Positions 1 to 6,208 of a stretch of DNA of 8,514 nucleotides are shown in pieces. Numbering within the stretch: position 1 is the first letter of the stretch; every line of letters begins with the position of its first letter. The notes beneath the pieces are model-generated. The model was not told the origin of the DNA, did no database searches, and was given only the letters and a program-made list of their open reading frames with translations. The translations under genes and the position numbers were made by a program. This DNA comes from an uncultured Bacilli bacterium (GTDB taxonomy: Bacteria > Bacillota_I > Bacilli_A > RF39 > UBA660). The stretch covers positions 1-8,514 of the forward strand of contig CANRIE010000026.1 in the NCBI GenBank assembly GCA_947630585.1, read 5' to 3'.

Positions 1-2
1 AA

Positions 3-74
3 GTACCTTAAACTCTTGTATTTACTTACCAAAATAGTCATTTCTTCTATTTTTGGATTTAACCGATACCTCCA
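3..74 (-). mobile_element. N-terminal fragment of a TnpB-like (IS200/IS605 OrfB) protein, running off the left edge
   Basis: Read on the minus strand, positions 74 to 3 are one open frame beginning WRYRLNPKIEEM and continuing TILVSKYKSLRY. This resembles the conserved start of TnpB/OrfB proteins: an aromatic-R-L-x-P motif, an acidic/glutamine stretch, then a lysine-aromatic segment that in typical members reads like HFGCVRFVYN. TnpB is the RNA-guided nuclease encoded by IS200/IS605 and IS607 elements. Only about 24 codons are visible, with no start codon in frame at the expected place. The frame meets the ispG coding sequence directly, without the non-coding left end such an element should have. 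The fragment is therefore truncated at its own 5' end, or the junction is an assembly artefact. The identification rests on a short motif and is moderate. Confidence 0.5.
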
Positions 75-248
75 TGTGCTGTTAATGGTCCGGGTGAAGC
101 TAGTAATGCCGATATTGGTATTGCAGGTGGTATTAATGAAGGTTTGCTTTTTAAAAAAGGAAAAATTATGAAAAAAATTCCTCAAGAAGAAATAGTTGAT
201 GCTTTAAAAAAAAAAATTCAAGAAATGATAAAAGATAAAGTGAAATAA
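75..248 (+). CDS. ispG: IspG (4-hydroxy-3-methylbut-2-enyl diphosphate synthase), C-terminal fragment only
   Basis: The frame reads CAVNGPGEASNADIGIAGG, the signature near the C-terminus of IspG/GcpE, then a Lys-rich tail ending in TAA at 246-248. IspG is the cytosolic [4Fe-4S] enzyme that reduces MEcPP to HMBPP in the MEP isoprenoid pathway. The Cys-Ala-Val-Asn-Gly-Pro-Gly-Glu segment includes the last cluster-binding cysteine and the following glutamate of the family. Intact IspG has about 350-400 residues; only about 57 are here. Upstream of codon 75-77 the expected Val-Met-Gly is absent: the frame reads Pro-Ile-Pro-Pro and meets a TAA at 60-62. The gene is therefore broken at about position 74, where TnpB-like sequence on the opposite strand begins. 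Either the gene is really disrupted, which would be surprising for a usually essential enzyme, or the sequence is chimeric here. Confidence 0.85.
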   Translation, partial: CAVNGPGEASNADIGIAGGINEGLLFKKGKIMKKIPQEEIVDALKKKIQEMIKDKVK

Positions 249-250
249 TG

Positions 251-281
251 AAAAAGACTAAGATTAAATCTTAGCTTTTTT
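251..281. terminator. Bidirectional rho-independent terminator between convergent genes
   Basis: A perfect 7-bp stem, CTAAGAT (258-264) with ATCTTAG (268-274) around a TAA loop, is followed on the plus strand by C and six T's (276-281). It is preceded by an A-rich run (251-255) that supplies a T-run for minus-strand transcripts. It lies just after the ispG stop (246-248) and overlaps the stop codon of the minus-strand lipoprotein gene (280-282), so it can end transcription from both sides. Confidence 0.8.
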
Positions 282-771
282 AGTCTAAATCGATATAGTA
301 TTCAATACTTGAAATAACATCATCTTCAATTACAAATTCAAGATGGGTATTTTCTAAAGTATAAGTATATTGATTTTCATTTTGTTTAAAGTCATTTCCA
401 TATTTACTAATCATATCATCTTTAGTATCTTCTATTCCAACTCCTTCAGGAGTTTTAACATCAGTACCTTTAAATAAAACACTTGAAATTCTATCAGTAT
501 CACCATCAGGATAAGTAGTTACTTCATAATTATCATAAGTATAAGTCTTATCAATACCTTCAAAGGCACAACTAGGAACTTCTGAATAATTAACTTCTTT
601 CCCATACTTATCAGTTGTAAAAACATCACCTAAAACAAATTCCATTCCATTATACGAAAATGTATAAACACCTTTATTATCGTTAATTACACCATCGTTA
701 AGCTTGTTATCATTACACCCAGTTATAAAACACATAACAATTAACAATAAAACAATACCAAATTTTTTCAC
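280..771 (-). CDS. Small lipoprotein of unknown function, last gene of the acyltransferase operon
   Basis: This is a 163-residue protein with a type II signal peptide: MKK, a hydrophobic run (residues 5-17) and the lipobox ITGC with lipidated Cys19. The mature part should be anchored on the outer face of the membrane. After a short Asn/Asp-rich linker the rest looks like a compact beta-rich domain: strands near YTFSYNGMEFVLGD (37-50), a PSCAF motif with a lone cysteine (Cys68), a DKTYTYDNYEVTTYP stretch (74-88), TPEGVGIEDTKDDMISKYG (107-125) and a final ISSIEYY strand (153-159). From memory, similar small proteins accompany such operons in Lachnospiraceae, but I assign no named family. The start is GTG (769-771), preceded by AGGAAG at 7-nt spacing inside the end of the upstream gene. 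The gap is 4 nt, suggesting translational coupling. It may assist the SGNH/MBOAT pair at the cell surface; that is inference from position only. Confidence 0.85.
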   Translation of the reverse strand: MKKFGIVLLLIVMCFITGCNDNKLNDGVINDNKGVYTFSYNGMEFVLGDVFTTDKYGKEVNYSEVPSCAFEGIDKTYTYDNYEVTTYPDGDTDRISSVLFKGTDVKTPEGVGIEDTKDDMISKYGNDFKQNENQYTYTLENTHLEFVIEDDVISSIEYYIDLD

Positions 772-775
772 TTTA

Positions 776-1783
776 TCACTTCCTTATAGCACTATTATAC
801 TTTAATAATTTCTCATTGTAAATACTTGAAACATCATTATCTAGCCGATAATCGGTTAAATCATAATTACTTTTTAAAATATCCCCAAAATAAGTGGATA
901 ATTTTTCGGCTCCATATAAATTCAAATGCAATCCACCATCATAAGTATCAGTTTGATAATCAATACCAATTTCTTCTGTAACTTTCGTAAAATTATAATA
1001 ATCAAGATTATATTTCTTAGTATATTCAATTATTTGCTCTTCATACTCATCATACCAATAAGGATAAAGACTAGGGGCTTTAATTAAAACTAATTTAATA
1101 TTATTATCTTCACATAACTTTCGTATTTTATCAAGATAAGACAAAGAGTTATCTTTAAATTTGTAACTTCCTAATACTTTCTTAGTAGGTAAGTTAGTTA
1201 CAGGTTTAACTCTTTTATTAATTAAGAATCCATTATGAGTAACTTTATTTTCTTTAACTAAATATTCAAAATCTTCATTTGTTAAGGTAGAAAACCTTGA
1301 ATGATATCTTACAATTGGAAATAAATAATCAAATATATTTTCTTCATCAAGCATAGAAGCTTCAATTATTTCTAATTTTTCTTTAGACCATTTCATTTTA
1401 TCTAATGTTAAATGATTATAGGCTTCACTTACTGGTTTATCATACCTCAAAGAATTAACATTTAAAACAACAACTTTTGGTATTTCATATTTTAAAGTTT
1501 CTTTTAATATTCCATATGATTGCCAAATTAATTGTTGACTAGTTCCTCTTATGTAAGAAGTTATACCATAATTTTTATAAAGTACCATAGGAGAAAAATT
1601 AGCATACACTTCACAATCTCCAATAAAAATAACATCATGAACCATTTTCTCATCATAAAACTCACTTATCATATGACCTTCAACTAAATTAGTTTGATAT
1701 TTAGGAGCAACTAACTTGTTTAAGAAAATAAAACTTATTATAAATAAAACAACAATTAAAGTTATATTAAAAAATCTTCTCAT
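776..1783 (-). CDS. SGNH-hydrolase-fold protein, partner of the MBOAT acyltransferase (AlgJ/AlgX/DltD-like role)
   Basis: This 335-residue protein has one N-terminal membrane anchor (about 7-26) and an extracytoplasmic domain. Block I of the SGNH fold is DVIFIGDCEVYANFSP (50-65), where the usual nucleophile Ser in GDS is Cys57. The Asn block may be VVVLNVNS (104-111), and the C-terminal block is YDGGLHLNLYGAEKLS (281-296) with Asp282 and His286 as the probable acid and base. MBOAT-linked SGNH proteins accept an acyl group moved across the membrane and put it on an extracellular polymer, or act as accessory subunits. The gene starts 8 nt after the MBOAT stop, and a strong AGGAGG overlaps that region just ahead of the ATG (1781-1783). 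It ends with TGA 4 nt before the lipoprotein gene. The GDC variant appears, from memory, in related Clostridia proteins and may be a family trait. The acceptor polymer is unknown. Confidence 0.85.
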   Translation of the reverse strand: MRRFFNITLIVVLFIISFIFLNKLVAPKYQTNLVEGHMISEFYDEKMVHDVIFIGDCEVYANFSPMVLYKNYGITSYIRGTSQQLIWQSYGILKETLKYEIPKVVVLNVNSLRYDKPVSEAYNHLTLDKMKWSKEKLEIIEASMLDEENIFDYLFPIVRYHSRFSTLTNEDFEYLVKENKVTHNGFLINKRVKPVTNLPTKKVLGSYKFKDNSLSYLDKIRKLCEDNNIKLVLIKAPSLYPYWYDEYEEQIIEYTKKYNLDYYNFTKVTEEIGIDYQTDTYDGGLHLNLYGAEKLSTYFGDILKSNYDLTDYRLDNDVSSIYNEKLLKYNSAIRK

Positions 1784-1791
1784 GCTTCCTC

Positions 1792-3060
1792 CTAAAACTT
1801 ACTATAAATAAAATCATTAACATTAAAACCTAAGCCATAGATTCCAAATAATAAAATTACTAAAATAATTACACTTAAGAATATTAATTTATATTCAAGT
1901 TTACTATTATAAAGATAGTTTTTGAGTTTTTTATGATTAATATCAACAATAATTAAAATAATTAAAGTTATTACTAGGACAATAAGATTCCAAAAATCTA
2001 ACCCTAAATTTAAAAGATTAGTAAATAATTCCTTATAATTAAAGGTATAAAATATTGTTAATAACTTTTGGAAAGCTTCAAGACTAGTTGGATAAATAAA
2101 GAAGATCCAAAGGAGGGAAATAACTAAAAAGTTAGCAATTATTTTTATAATTTTATGATTCTCATTTGGCTTATTTTGGAATGCTACAATCACACCATGA
2201 AATAATCCCCAAAAAAAGTAATTAATACCATGCCATAACCCTGAAACTATAAAAGTTATAATAACATTTAATTTGGCTCTTAGTTTACTACATCTACTTC
2301 CACCTAACGGAATATATAAGTAATCTCTAAACCAGGAAGATAAACTAATATGCCATCTCCTCCAAAACTCTTTTAAGTTTAAAGCAAGATATGGACTATC
2401 AAAGTTTTCTTCTAAGGTAATTCCTAACATATGACTTATTCCTAAAACAACATCAATCCCTCCACTAAAATCAGCATAAAGAAGGAAAGAGTAAAGAAGA
2501 ACGGCTAATAAAACAAAAGACCCTTGATAATTATTCGTTGTAATTGTACTTATAATAATAGTTATTCTACCTGCAATAACAAACTTTTTAAATAAACCCC
2601 AAGTAATTCTAATTAAACCGTTAAAAATATTATTACAAGTAATTTTTCGCTTTTTATATAAAGTCTCTTTTAATTTATCATATCTATTAATTGGTCCTAT
2701 AAATAAATAGGGTAGATAAAGAACAAAAAGTAAGTAATTAAAAAGTTTTTTTTCAGGTTTATATTTACCTTTATAAACATCAATTAAATAACCTAATGAT
2801 TGAAAAGTATAATATGATATTCCAAGCGGAATAAAGATATTATTAGGGAGGAGATTAAAGAAGTTATTATAACCTAATAATTTAAAGAAAACTAGGATAC
2901 CTACATTAAGAACAATTGTTAATATAAATATTAGTTTTTTATGTTTTTTAATTAAGGCTGCAAGGTAAGTTGAGAAAGCACTTATTAAAATATAAAGTAA
3001 ATTTAAAGGATTAAGGTTAGTAATTACAATAATACTAACTAGTAAAATTAAGATATTCAT
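1792..3060 (-). CDS. AlgI-type MBOAT family membrane-bound O-acyltransferase
   Basis: This 422-residue polytopic membrane protein has roughly 10-12 hydrophobic segments. The MBOAT/AlgI signature is clear: IPLGISYYTFQSLGYLIDVYKG (77-98), ADFSGGIDVVLGISHMLGI (196-214), ENFDSPYLALNLKEFWRRWH (218-237), then ISLSSWFRDYLYIPLGGSR, and SGLWHG (273-278) with the near-invariant His277. The C-terminus (FIYSKF) matches the usual end of the family. MBOAT proteins form a membrane channel in which an acyl donor from the cytoplasm is passed to an acceptor or a partner protein outside. Relatives include AlgI (alginate), PatA (peptidoglycan) and DltB (D-Ala on teichoic acid). Gene order MBOAT then SGNH points to O-acylation of a surface polymer; the substrate cannot be told from sequence. 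Its ATG overlaps the preceding stop by one base (TAATG), and an AGAGG lies upstream. Confidence 0.93.
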   Translation of the reverse strand: MNILILLVSIIVITNLNPLNLLYILISAFSTYLAALIKKHKKLIFILTIVLNVGILVFFKLLGYNNFFNLLPNNIFIPLGISYYTFQSLGYLIDVYKGKYKPEKKLFNYLLFVLYLPYLFIGPINRYDKLKETLYKKRKITCNNIFNGLIRITWGLFKKFVIAGRITIIISTITTNNYQGSFVLLAVLLYSFLLYADFSGGIDVVLGISHMLGITLEENFDSPYLALNLKEFWRRWHISLSSWFRDYLYIPLGGSRCSKLRAKLNVIITFIVSGLWHGINYFFWGLFHGVIVAFQNKPNENHKIIKIIANFLVISLLWIFFIYPTSLEAFQKLLTIFYTFNYKELFTNLLNLGLDFWNLIVLVITLIILIIVDINHKKLKNYLYNSKLEYKLIFLSVIILVILLFGIYGLGFNVNDFIYSKF

Positions 3061-4778
3061 TATTTAGCCTCTGGCCATTTAGACCGATCCCAGTTTCGAC
3101 CTTGTAAATGAGCATATCTTTCATCATCCGTTGCAGCACTTATCATATTGTGTAAATCAGTTGGAGTCGCATCACTATGACGCCAAACACCATTTATCTT
3201 AACTAAACACCAATAATGGGATTTATTAGTTGTATAAATGATTTTTACTTCATATCCAGCTTTTTCAAGAAGCGCTTTGTAAATTTCGGCGTGTACCATA
3301 CAGTTTCCTCGCCAATTAGTTAACCCAAACCAAATTTTATCGCTTCCACCATCTTCATGAGTATAACGAATATTATTCATAATCCATTGTCTAATTGATT
3401 CATAATTAGTTCCAGCTTTTTTAAACGCATCATTTAATTTAGCATTTCTATCTGACGCGTCATAATTAACATAAATCCGGCGTTTCGTGCTCACTTTATT
3501 ACCAGATTTGTCAACAGCTGTATAAGTTGCATAATAAGTTCCATATTTACTTGTATTAACACTACTAGAATCAACTGAGAACTCAAGATTTCCATCATGT
3601 TCATCATAAGCAGTTATGCCTGAATAATAATTAATATTTGTATATTTATTAACTGTTAAATTATAAAGCCCTTTAAATACTGGGGGAATAGTATCTTTAA
3701 TAATTGCCAAAGTTGTTGTTTTTTCTATCTTATTGCCAAATTTATCTGTTGCTTCAATAACTACTTCTTGTTCTCCAACTTGTTTAGCTACTAAATTACT
3801 TTTTAAAGTTATTTCATATTCTGATTTATCACTGACACTTTTAATAAATTTTTCTTTAGCAGGTACTTCTTGGTCTTCATAAATAGTTACTTTTTGAAGT
3901 TCTAATTCTGGTGGAGTAGTATCTTGAACTTTAATCTTCGTTTTAAATTCCATATTATTATCTTTAATAACAATCTCATAGTCTCCAATGCCACTTTCAT
4001 TTATTTTATCAAGATCTTCTTGATTAATATAATCTCCAGTTTCTTTAGAATTATATAAAATATCATCTTTTGTTAAAGGACTTCCTAACTCTTTAATTAC
4101 CTCATTTCTTGACATAGCAATATGAAGAATTACATTTCCTTCGGTTTTATTATTATAACTATCTATAACTTGAATTTTAACTGGATAATCATTATAACCA
4201 TTAATTGTAGGTAGATTAGTAACATTAACTTTTGTTTCTGATACATCATCAATTTCTTCTATAAAATCATCAGGATTAAGTTCATAATCTATATTAGCAT
4301 AATAATCTTTAAATTTAACTTTGGGACTTGTTCTATCAACAATATTTAATTTAATAACTTTTTCTTTATTATTAACTTTAAGTTTAATATCATAACTTTT
4401 AACTTGCTTTAAATCAAGTTTAGATATATCGGTTATAAAACTAGATTTATAAACAATAGTATTTCGTTTATAAAAATCACTTAATTTAATTTCTTTAATT
4501 CCAGCTTCTAAAGTAACACTTGTCTTTAATCCAAAAATAGTAAAGAATAAAATAATAAAAACTCCACCTAAAAATAATATAATACTTAAAATAATAAGAA
4601 TTACTTTTTTGATATTTCTTTTTGGCTTTATAGCTACTTCTTCTATTGGTTCTAAAGTTTCAATTGCTTCTTTATTTACTTTAGAATTATTCTTTTTAGC
4701 TTTTGCTTTTTTAGAATTATTATTCTTTTTATAATTAGATTTCTTTTTATTATTTTTCTCCATACTATTATTATTCAT
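3060..4778 (-). CDS. Membrane-anchored surface protein with Ig-like repeats and a C-terminal transglutaminase-like domain
   Basis: This is about 572 residues from the ATG at 4776-4778. The frame opens further to GTG at 4788-4790, but the ATG has a near-perfect AAGGTGGTG six bases upstream, so I prefer it. The N-terminus (1-56) is cytoplasmic, rich in Lys and Asn, followed by one membrane helix (about 58-82). Outside are about five beta-sandwich repeats; two begin with the bacterial Ig-like/DUF5011-style junctions DTTPPELEL (near 286) and DTIPPVFKG (near 362), and a third with DRTSPKVKF (near 148). The last ~125 residues are transglutaminase-like: IRQWIMNNIRYTHE, NWRGNCMVHAEIYKALLEKAG with Cys493, KSHYWCLVKINGVWRHSDATP with His521 and Asp536. 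The Cys-His-Asp triad is complete, so catalysis is plausible (protease, amidase or cross-linking). First gene of the operon; its stop overlaps the MBOAT start. The target is unknown. Confidence 0.9.
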   Translation of the reverse strand: MNNNSMEKNNKKKSNYKKNNNSKKAKAKKNNSKVNKEAIETLEPIEEVAIKPKRNIKKVILIILSIILFLGGVFIILFFTIFGLKTSVTLEAGIKEIKLSDFYKRNTIVYKSSFITDISKLDLKQVKSYDIKLKVNNKEKVIKLNIVDRTSPKVKFKDYYANIDYELNPDDFIEEIDDVSETKVNVTNLPTINGYNDYPVKIQVIDSYNNKTEGNVILHIAMSRNEVIKELGSPLTKDDILYNSKETGDYINQEDLDKINESGIGDYEIVIKDNNMEFKTKIKVQDTTPPELELQKVTIYEDQEVPAKEKFIKSVSDKSEYEITLKSNLVAKQVGEQEVVIEATDKFGNKIEKTTTLAIIKDTIPPVFKGLYNLTVNKYTNINYYSGITAYDEHDGNLEFSVDSSSVNTSKYGTYYATYTAVDKSGNKVSTKRRIYVNYDASDRNAKLNDAFKKAGTNYESIRQWIMNNIRYTHEDGGSDKIWFGLTNWRGNCMVHAEIYKALLEKAGYEVKIIYTTNKSHYWCLVKINGVWRHSDATPTDLHNMISAATDDERYAHLQGRNWDRSKWPEAK

Positions 4779-4784
4779 AAAGAA

Positions 4785-4793
4785 CACCACCTT
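4785..4793 (-). promoter_or_regulatory. Ribosome binding site that fixes the start of the transglutaminase-domain gene
   Basis: On the minus strand this reads AAGGTGGTG, close to the full anti-Shine-Dalgarno complement, with a 6-nt spacer (TTCTTT) to the ATG at 4776-4778. The GTG codons at 4785-4790 lie inside this site, so they are unlikely starts. Confidence 0.75.
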
Positions 4794-4814
4794 AATACTA
4801 TATTTATTAAAGAA

Positions 4815-4843
4815 ATTATAACATTAAATATAATAAAAGTAAA
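4815..4843 (-). promoter_or_regulatory. SigA-type promoter of the minus-strand envelope operon
   Basis: On the minus strand, TTTACT (4838-4843) is separated by exactly 17 nt from a perfect TATAAT (4815-4820), preceded by TG-T as an extended -10. The predicted start near 4808 gives a leader of about 30 nt containing the strong ribosome binding site. Confidence 0.7.
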
Positions 4844-4865
4844 CTAGAAAAAAGTTAAAAAATAC

Positions 4866-4894
4866 TTGACTTTAATATCTAATAATGATATTGT
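4866..4894 (+). promoter_or_regulatory. SigA-type extended -10 promoter of the plus-strand operon
   Basis: TTGACT (4866-4871), a 17-nt spacer and TATTGT (4889-4894), with an extended -10 TG at 4886-4887. The predicted start near 4900 leaves a leader of only about 10 nt before the ATG at 4910, with a weak GGTG as the only ribosome-binding candidate. The -35 elements of the two divergent promoters lie about 22 bp apart, so one regulator bound between them could control both operons. Confidence 0.6.
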
Positions 4895-4909
4895 GTTTAT
4901 GGTGTTAAT

Positions 4910-5239
4910 ATGAAAAAATATATTGATAATTTTAGAATCAGTTTAGAAGAAAAAATTAAAAATAATTATAAGTTTACAACTAAGGAAATAGAATATATTG
5001 ATATTAAAATACGTGATTTTCAACATGAAAGACTAATACATCTTTTAGTTACTTTATTCTATGCTATATTTGCCATTTTATTTATAATATTAAGTTTCTT
5101 TTTAATTTATTTTGTTATTCCTTGTTTTATTCTTTTAATATTTCTATTCTTTTATGTTAAACATTATTTTTATTTAGAAAATAGTGTTCAATATTTATAT
5201 ACATTATATGATAAAATTATTTTAAGTAAGGAGAAGTGA
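4910..5239 (+). CDS. Small two-helix membrane protein of unknown function
   Basis: This 109-residue protein has a charged, probably helical N-terminal part (1-40, with KEIEYIDIKIRDFQHERL), two adjacent hydrophobic helices (about 42-66 and 67-85) separated by a Pro-Cys pair (71-72), and a short polar tail ending KEK. Such a hairpin would put both termini on the same side, probably the cytoplasm. I recognise no family and no catalytic motif. It is the first gene after the plus-strand promoter, its start has only a weak ribosome-binding site, and its TGA stop lies 4 nt before the exchanger ATG, whose AAGGAG lies within its last codons. It is most likely cotranscribed with the exchanger and LtaS-like genes. 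Codon use and AT-richness match the neighbours. Confidence 0.75.
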   Translation: MKKYIDNFRISLEEKIKNNYKFTTKEIEYIDIKIRDFQHERLIHLLVTLFYAIFAILFIILSFFLIYFVIPCFILLIFLFFYVKHYFYLENSVQYLYTLYDKIILSKEK

Positions 5240-5243
5240 TATT

Positions 5244-6194
5244 ATGTTTTTAAGTATTATATTATTAATTGTAGGATTTATATTTTTAATTAAAGGTGCA
5301 GATATATTTGTTGATGGAGCATCATCTACTGCTCAAAACTTTAAGGTTTCAAAGATGCTAATTGGGCTTACGATTGTTGCCTTTGGAACAAGTGCTCCTG
5401 AATTTGCAGTTTCTATGAGTGCTCTTGCAACTCATAATGCTGATATGGTTTTGGGTAATGTAATTGGTAGTAATATTTTAAATATTTTATTGATATTAGG
5501 TGTTGCTGCGGTTATTACACCATTAAAAATAAAAGATAATACTATCAAGAAAGAATTACCTTTAATTATGTTAATTTCAACTTTATTAGTTGTCTTATTT
5601 TTAGATACATCACTAGGGGGAGCAAGTGTTAATGCTATTACTAGGGGAGATGCGTTTGCAATTTTAATTTTCTTCTCAGTTTTTATCTATTATTTATTTA
5701 CTCTTGCGAAACAAAAACCATTTGATAAAGTTGAAAAACCAAAATATAATATTTTGGTATCATTAGGGCTTGTTGCTCTAGGTCTTTTAGGAATTGTTAT
5801 TGGAAGTAAGTTAGTTGTTAATCATGCTTCAAATATTGCAAGAATAATAGGAGTAAGTGATAGGGTTATTTCTTTAAGTATTGTTGCTTTTGGAACCTCT
5901 CTTCCTGAACTTGTAACAACGATCGTGTCAGCAAGAAAAGGCGAACAAGATTTATTACTTGGAAATATCATTGGTAGCAATATCTTTAATATTTGCGTTG
6001 TTTTAGGAATACCAGTTGCAATATTTGGAACTATTTCTCTTGCAAGTTTCCAAGCCTTTGATTTAGTAATGCTAATCTTATCAGCTTTAATCTTATTTAT
6101 ATTTTCAAAAACCAAACGCCAGATCACGAGAGGTGAAGGCATTATCATGCTATTATTATTTGTAATTTATTATACACTAGTATTTGTAATATAA
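5244..6194 (+). CDS. YrbG/CaCA-family sodium/calcium exchanger
   Basis: This 316-residue integral membrane protein has about ten transmembrane segments in two inverted halves. The two alpha-repeats that form the ion pathway are clear: GLTIVAFGTSAPEFAVSMSA (41-60) with GNVIGSNILNI (71-81), and SLSIVAFGTSLPELVTTIVS (210-229) with GNIIGSNIFNI (240-250). Glu53 and Glu222 are the conserved acidic ligands. A polar cytoplasmic loop near 154-167 separates the halves. Length and motifs match bacterial calcium/sodium antiporters (TIGR00367 type), which export Ca2+ or related divalent cations using the Na+ or H+ gradient. The ATG at 5244 has AAGGAG (5228-5233) at a rather long spacing of 10 nt. The LtaS-like gene follows 14 nt downstream. 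A link between divalent cation transport and the metal-dependent LtaS enzyme outside is possible but unproven. Confidence 0.95.
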   Translation: MFLSIILLIVGFIFLIKGADIFVDGASSTAQNFKVSKMLIGLTIVAFGTSAPEFAVSMSALATHNADMVLGNVIGSNILNILLILGVAAVITPLKIKDNTIKKELPLIMLISTLLVVLFLDTSLGGASVNAITRGDAFAILIFFSVFIYYLFTLAKQKPFDKVEKPKYNILVSLGLVALGLLGIVIGSKLVVNHASNIARIIGVSDRVISLSIVAFGTSLPELVTTIVSARKGEQDLLLGNIIGSNIFNICVVLGIPVAIFGTISLASFQAFDLVMLILSALILFIFSKTKRQITRGEGIIMLLLFVIYYTLVFVI

Positions 6195-6208
6195 AAGTGA
6201 GGCAGTAA

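Noticed and set aside
24..74. Minus-strand ORF MEVSVKSKNRRNDYFGK starting at an ATG near 74
   Set aside because: Only 17 codons and no similarity; the neighbouring frame carries the TnpB-like motif instead.
205..216. Run of eleven A's near the end of ispG as a slippage or frameshift site
   Set aside because: It encodes Lys codons in a Lys-rich tail near the end of the gene and the frame stays open to a normal stop; such runs are common in AT-rich genomes.
4779..4790. GTG start giving four extra residues on the transglutaminase-domain protein
   Set aside because: The GTG codons are part of the ribosome binding site for the ATG at 4776-4778, so the shorter form is preferred.
5822..6148. 108-codon open frame on the minus strand
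   Set aside because: It lies wholly inside the exchanger gene, whose alpha-repeat motifs are unmistakable; the minus-strand product matches nothing and has no ribosome site.
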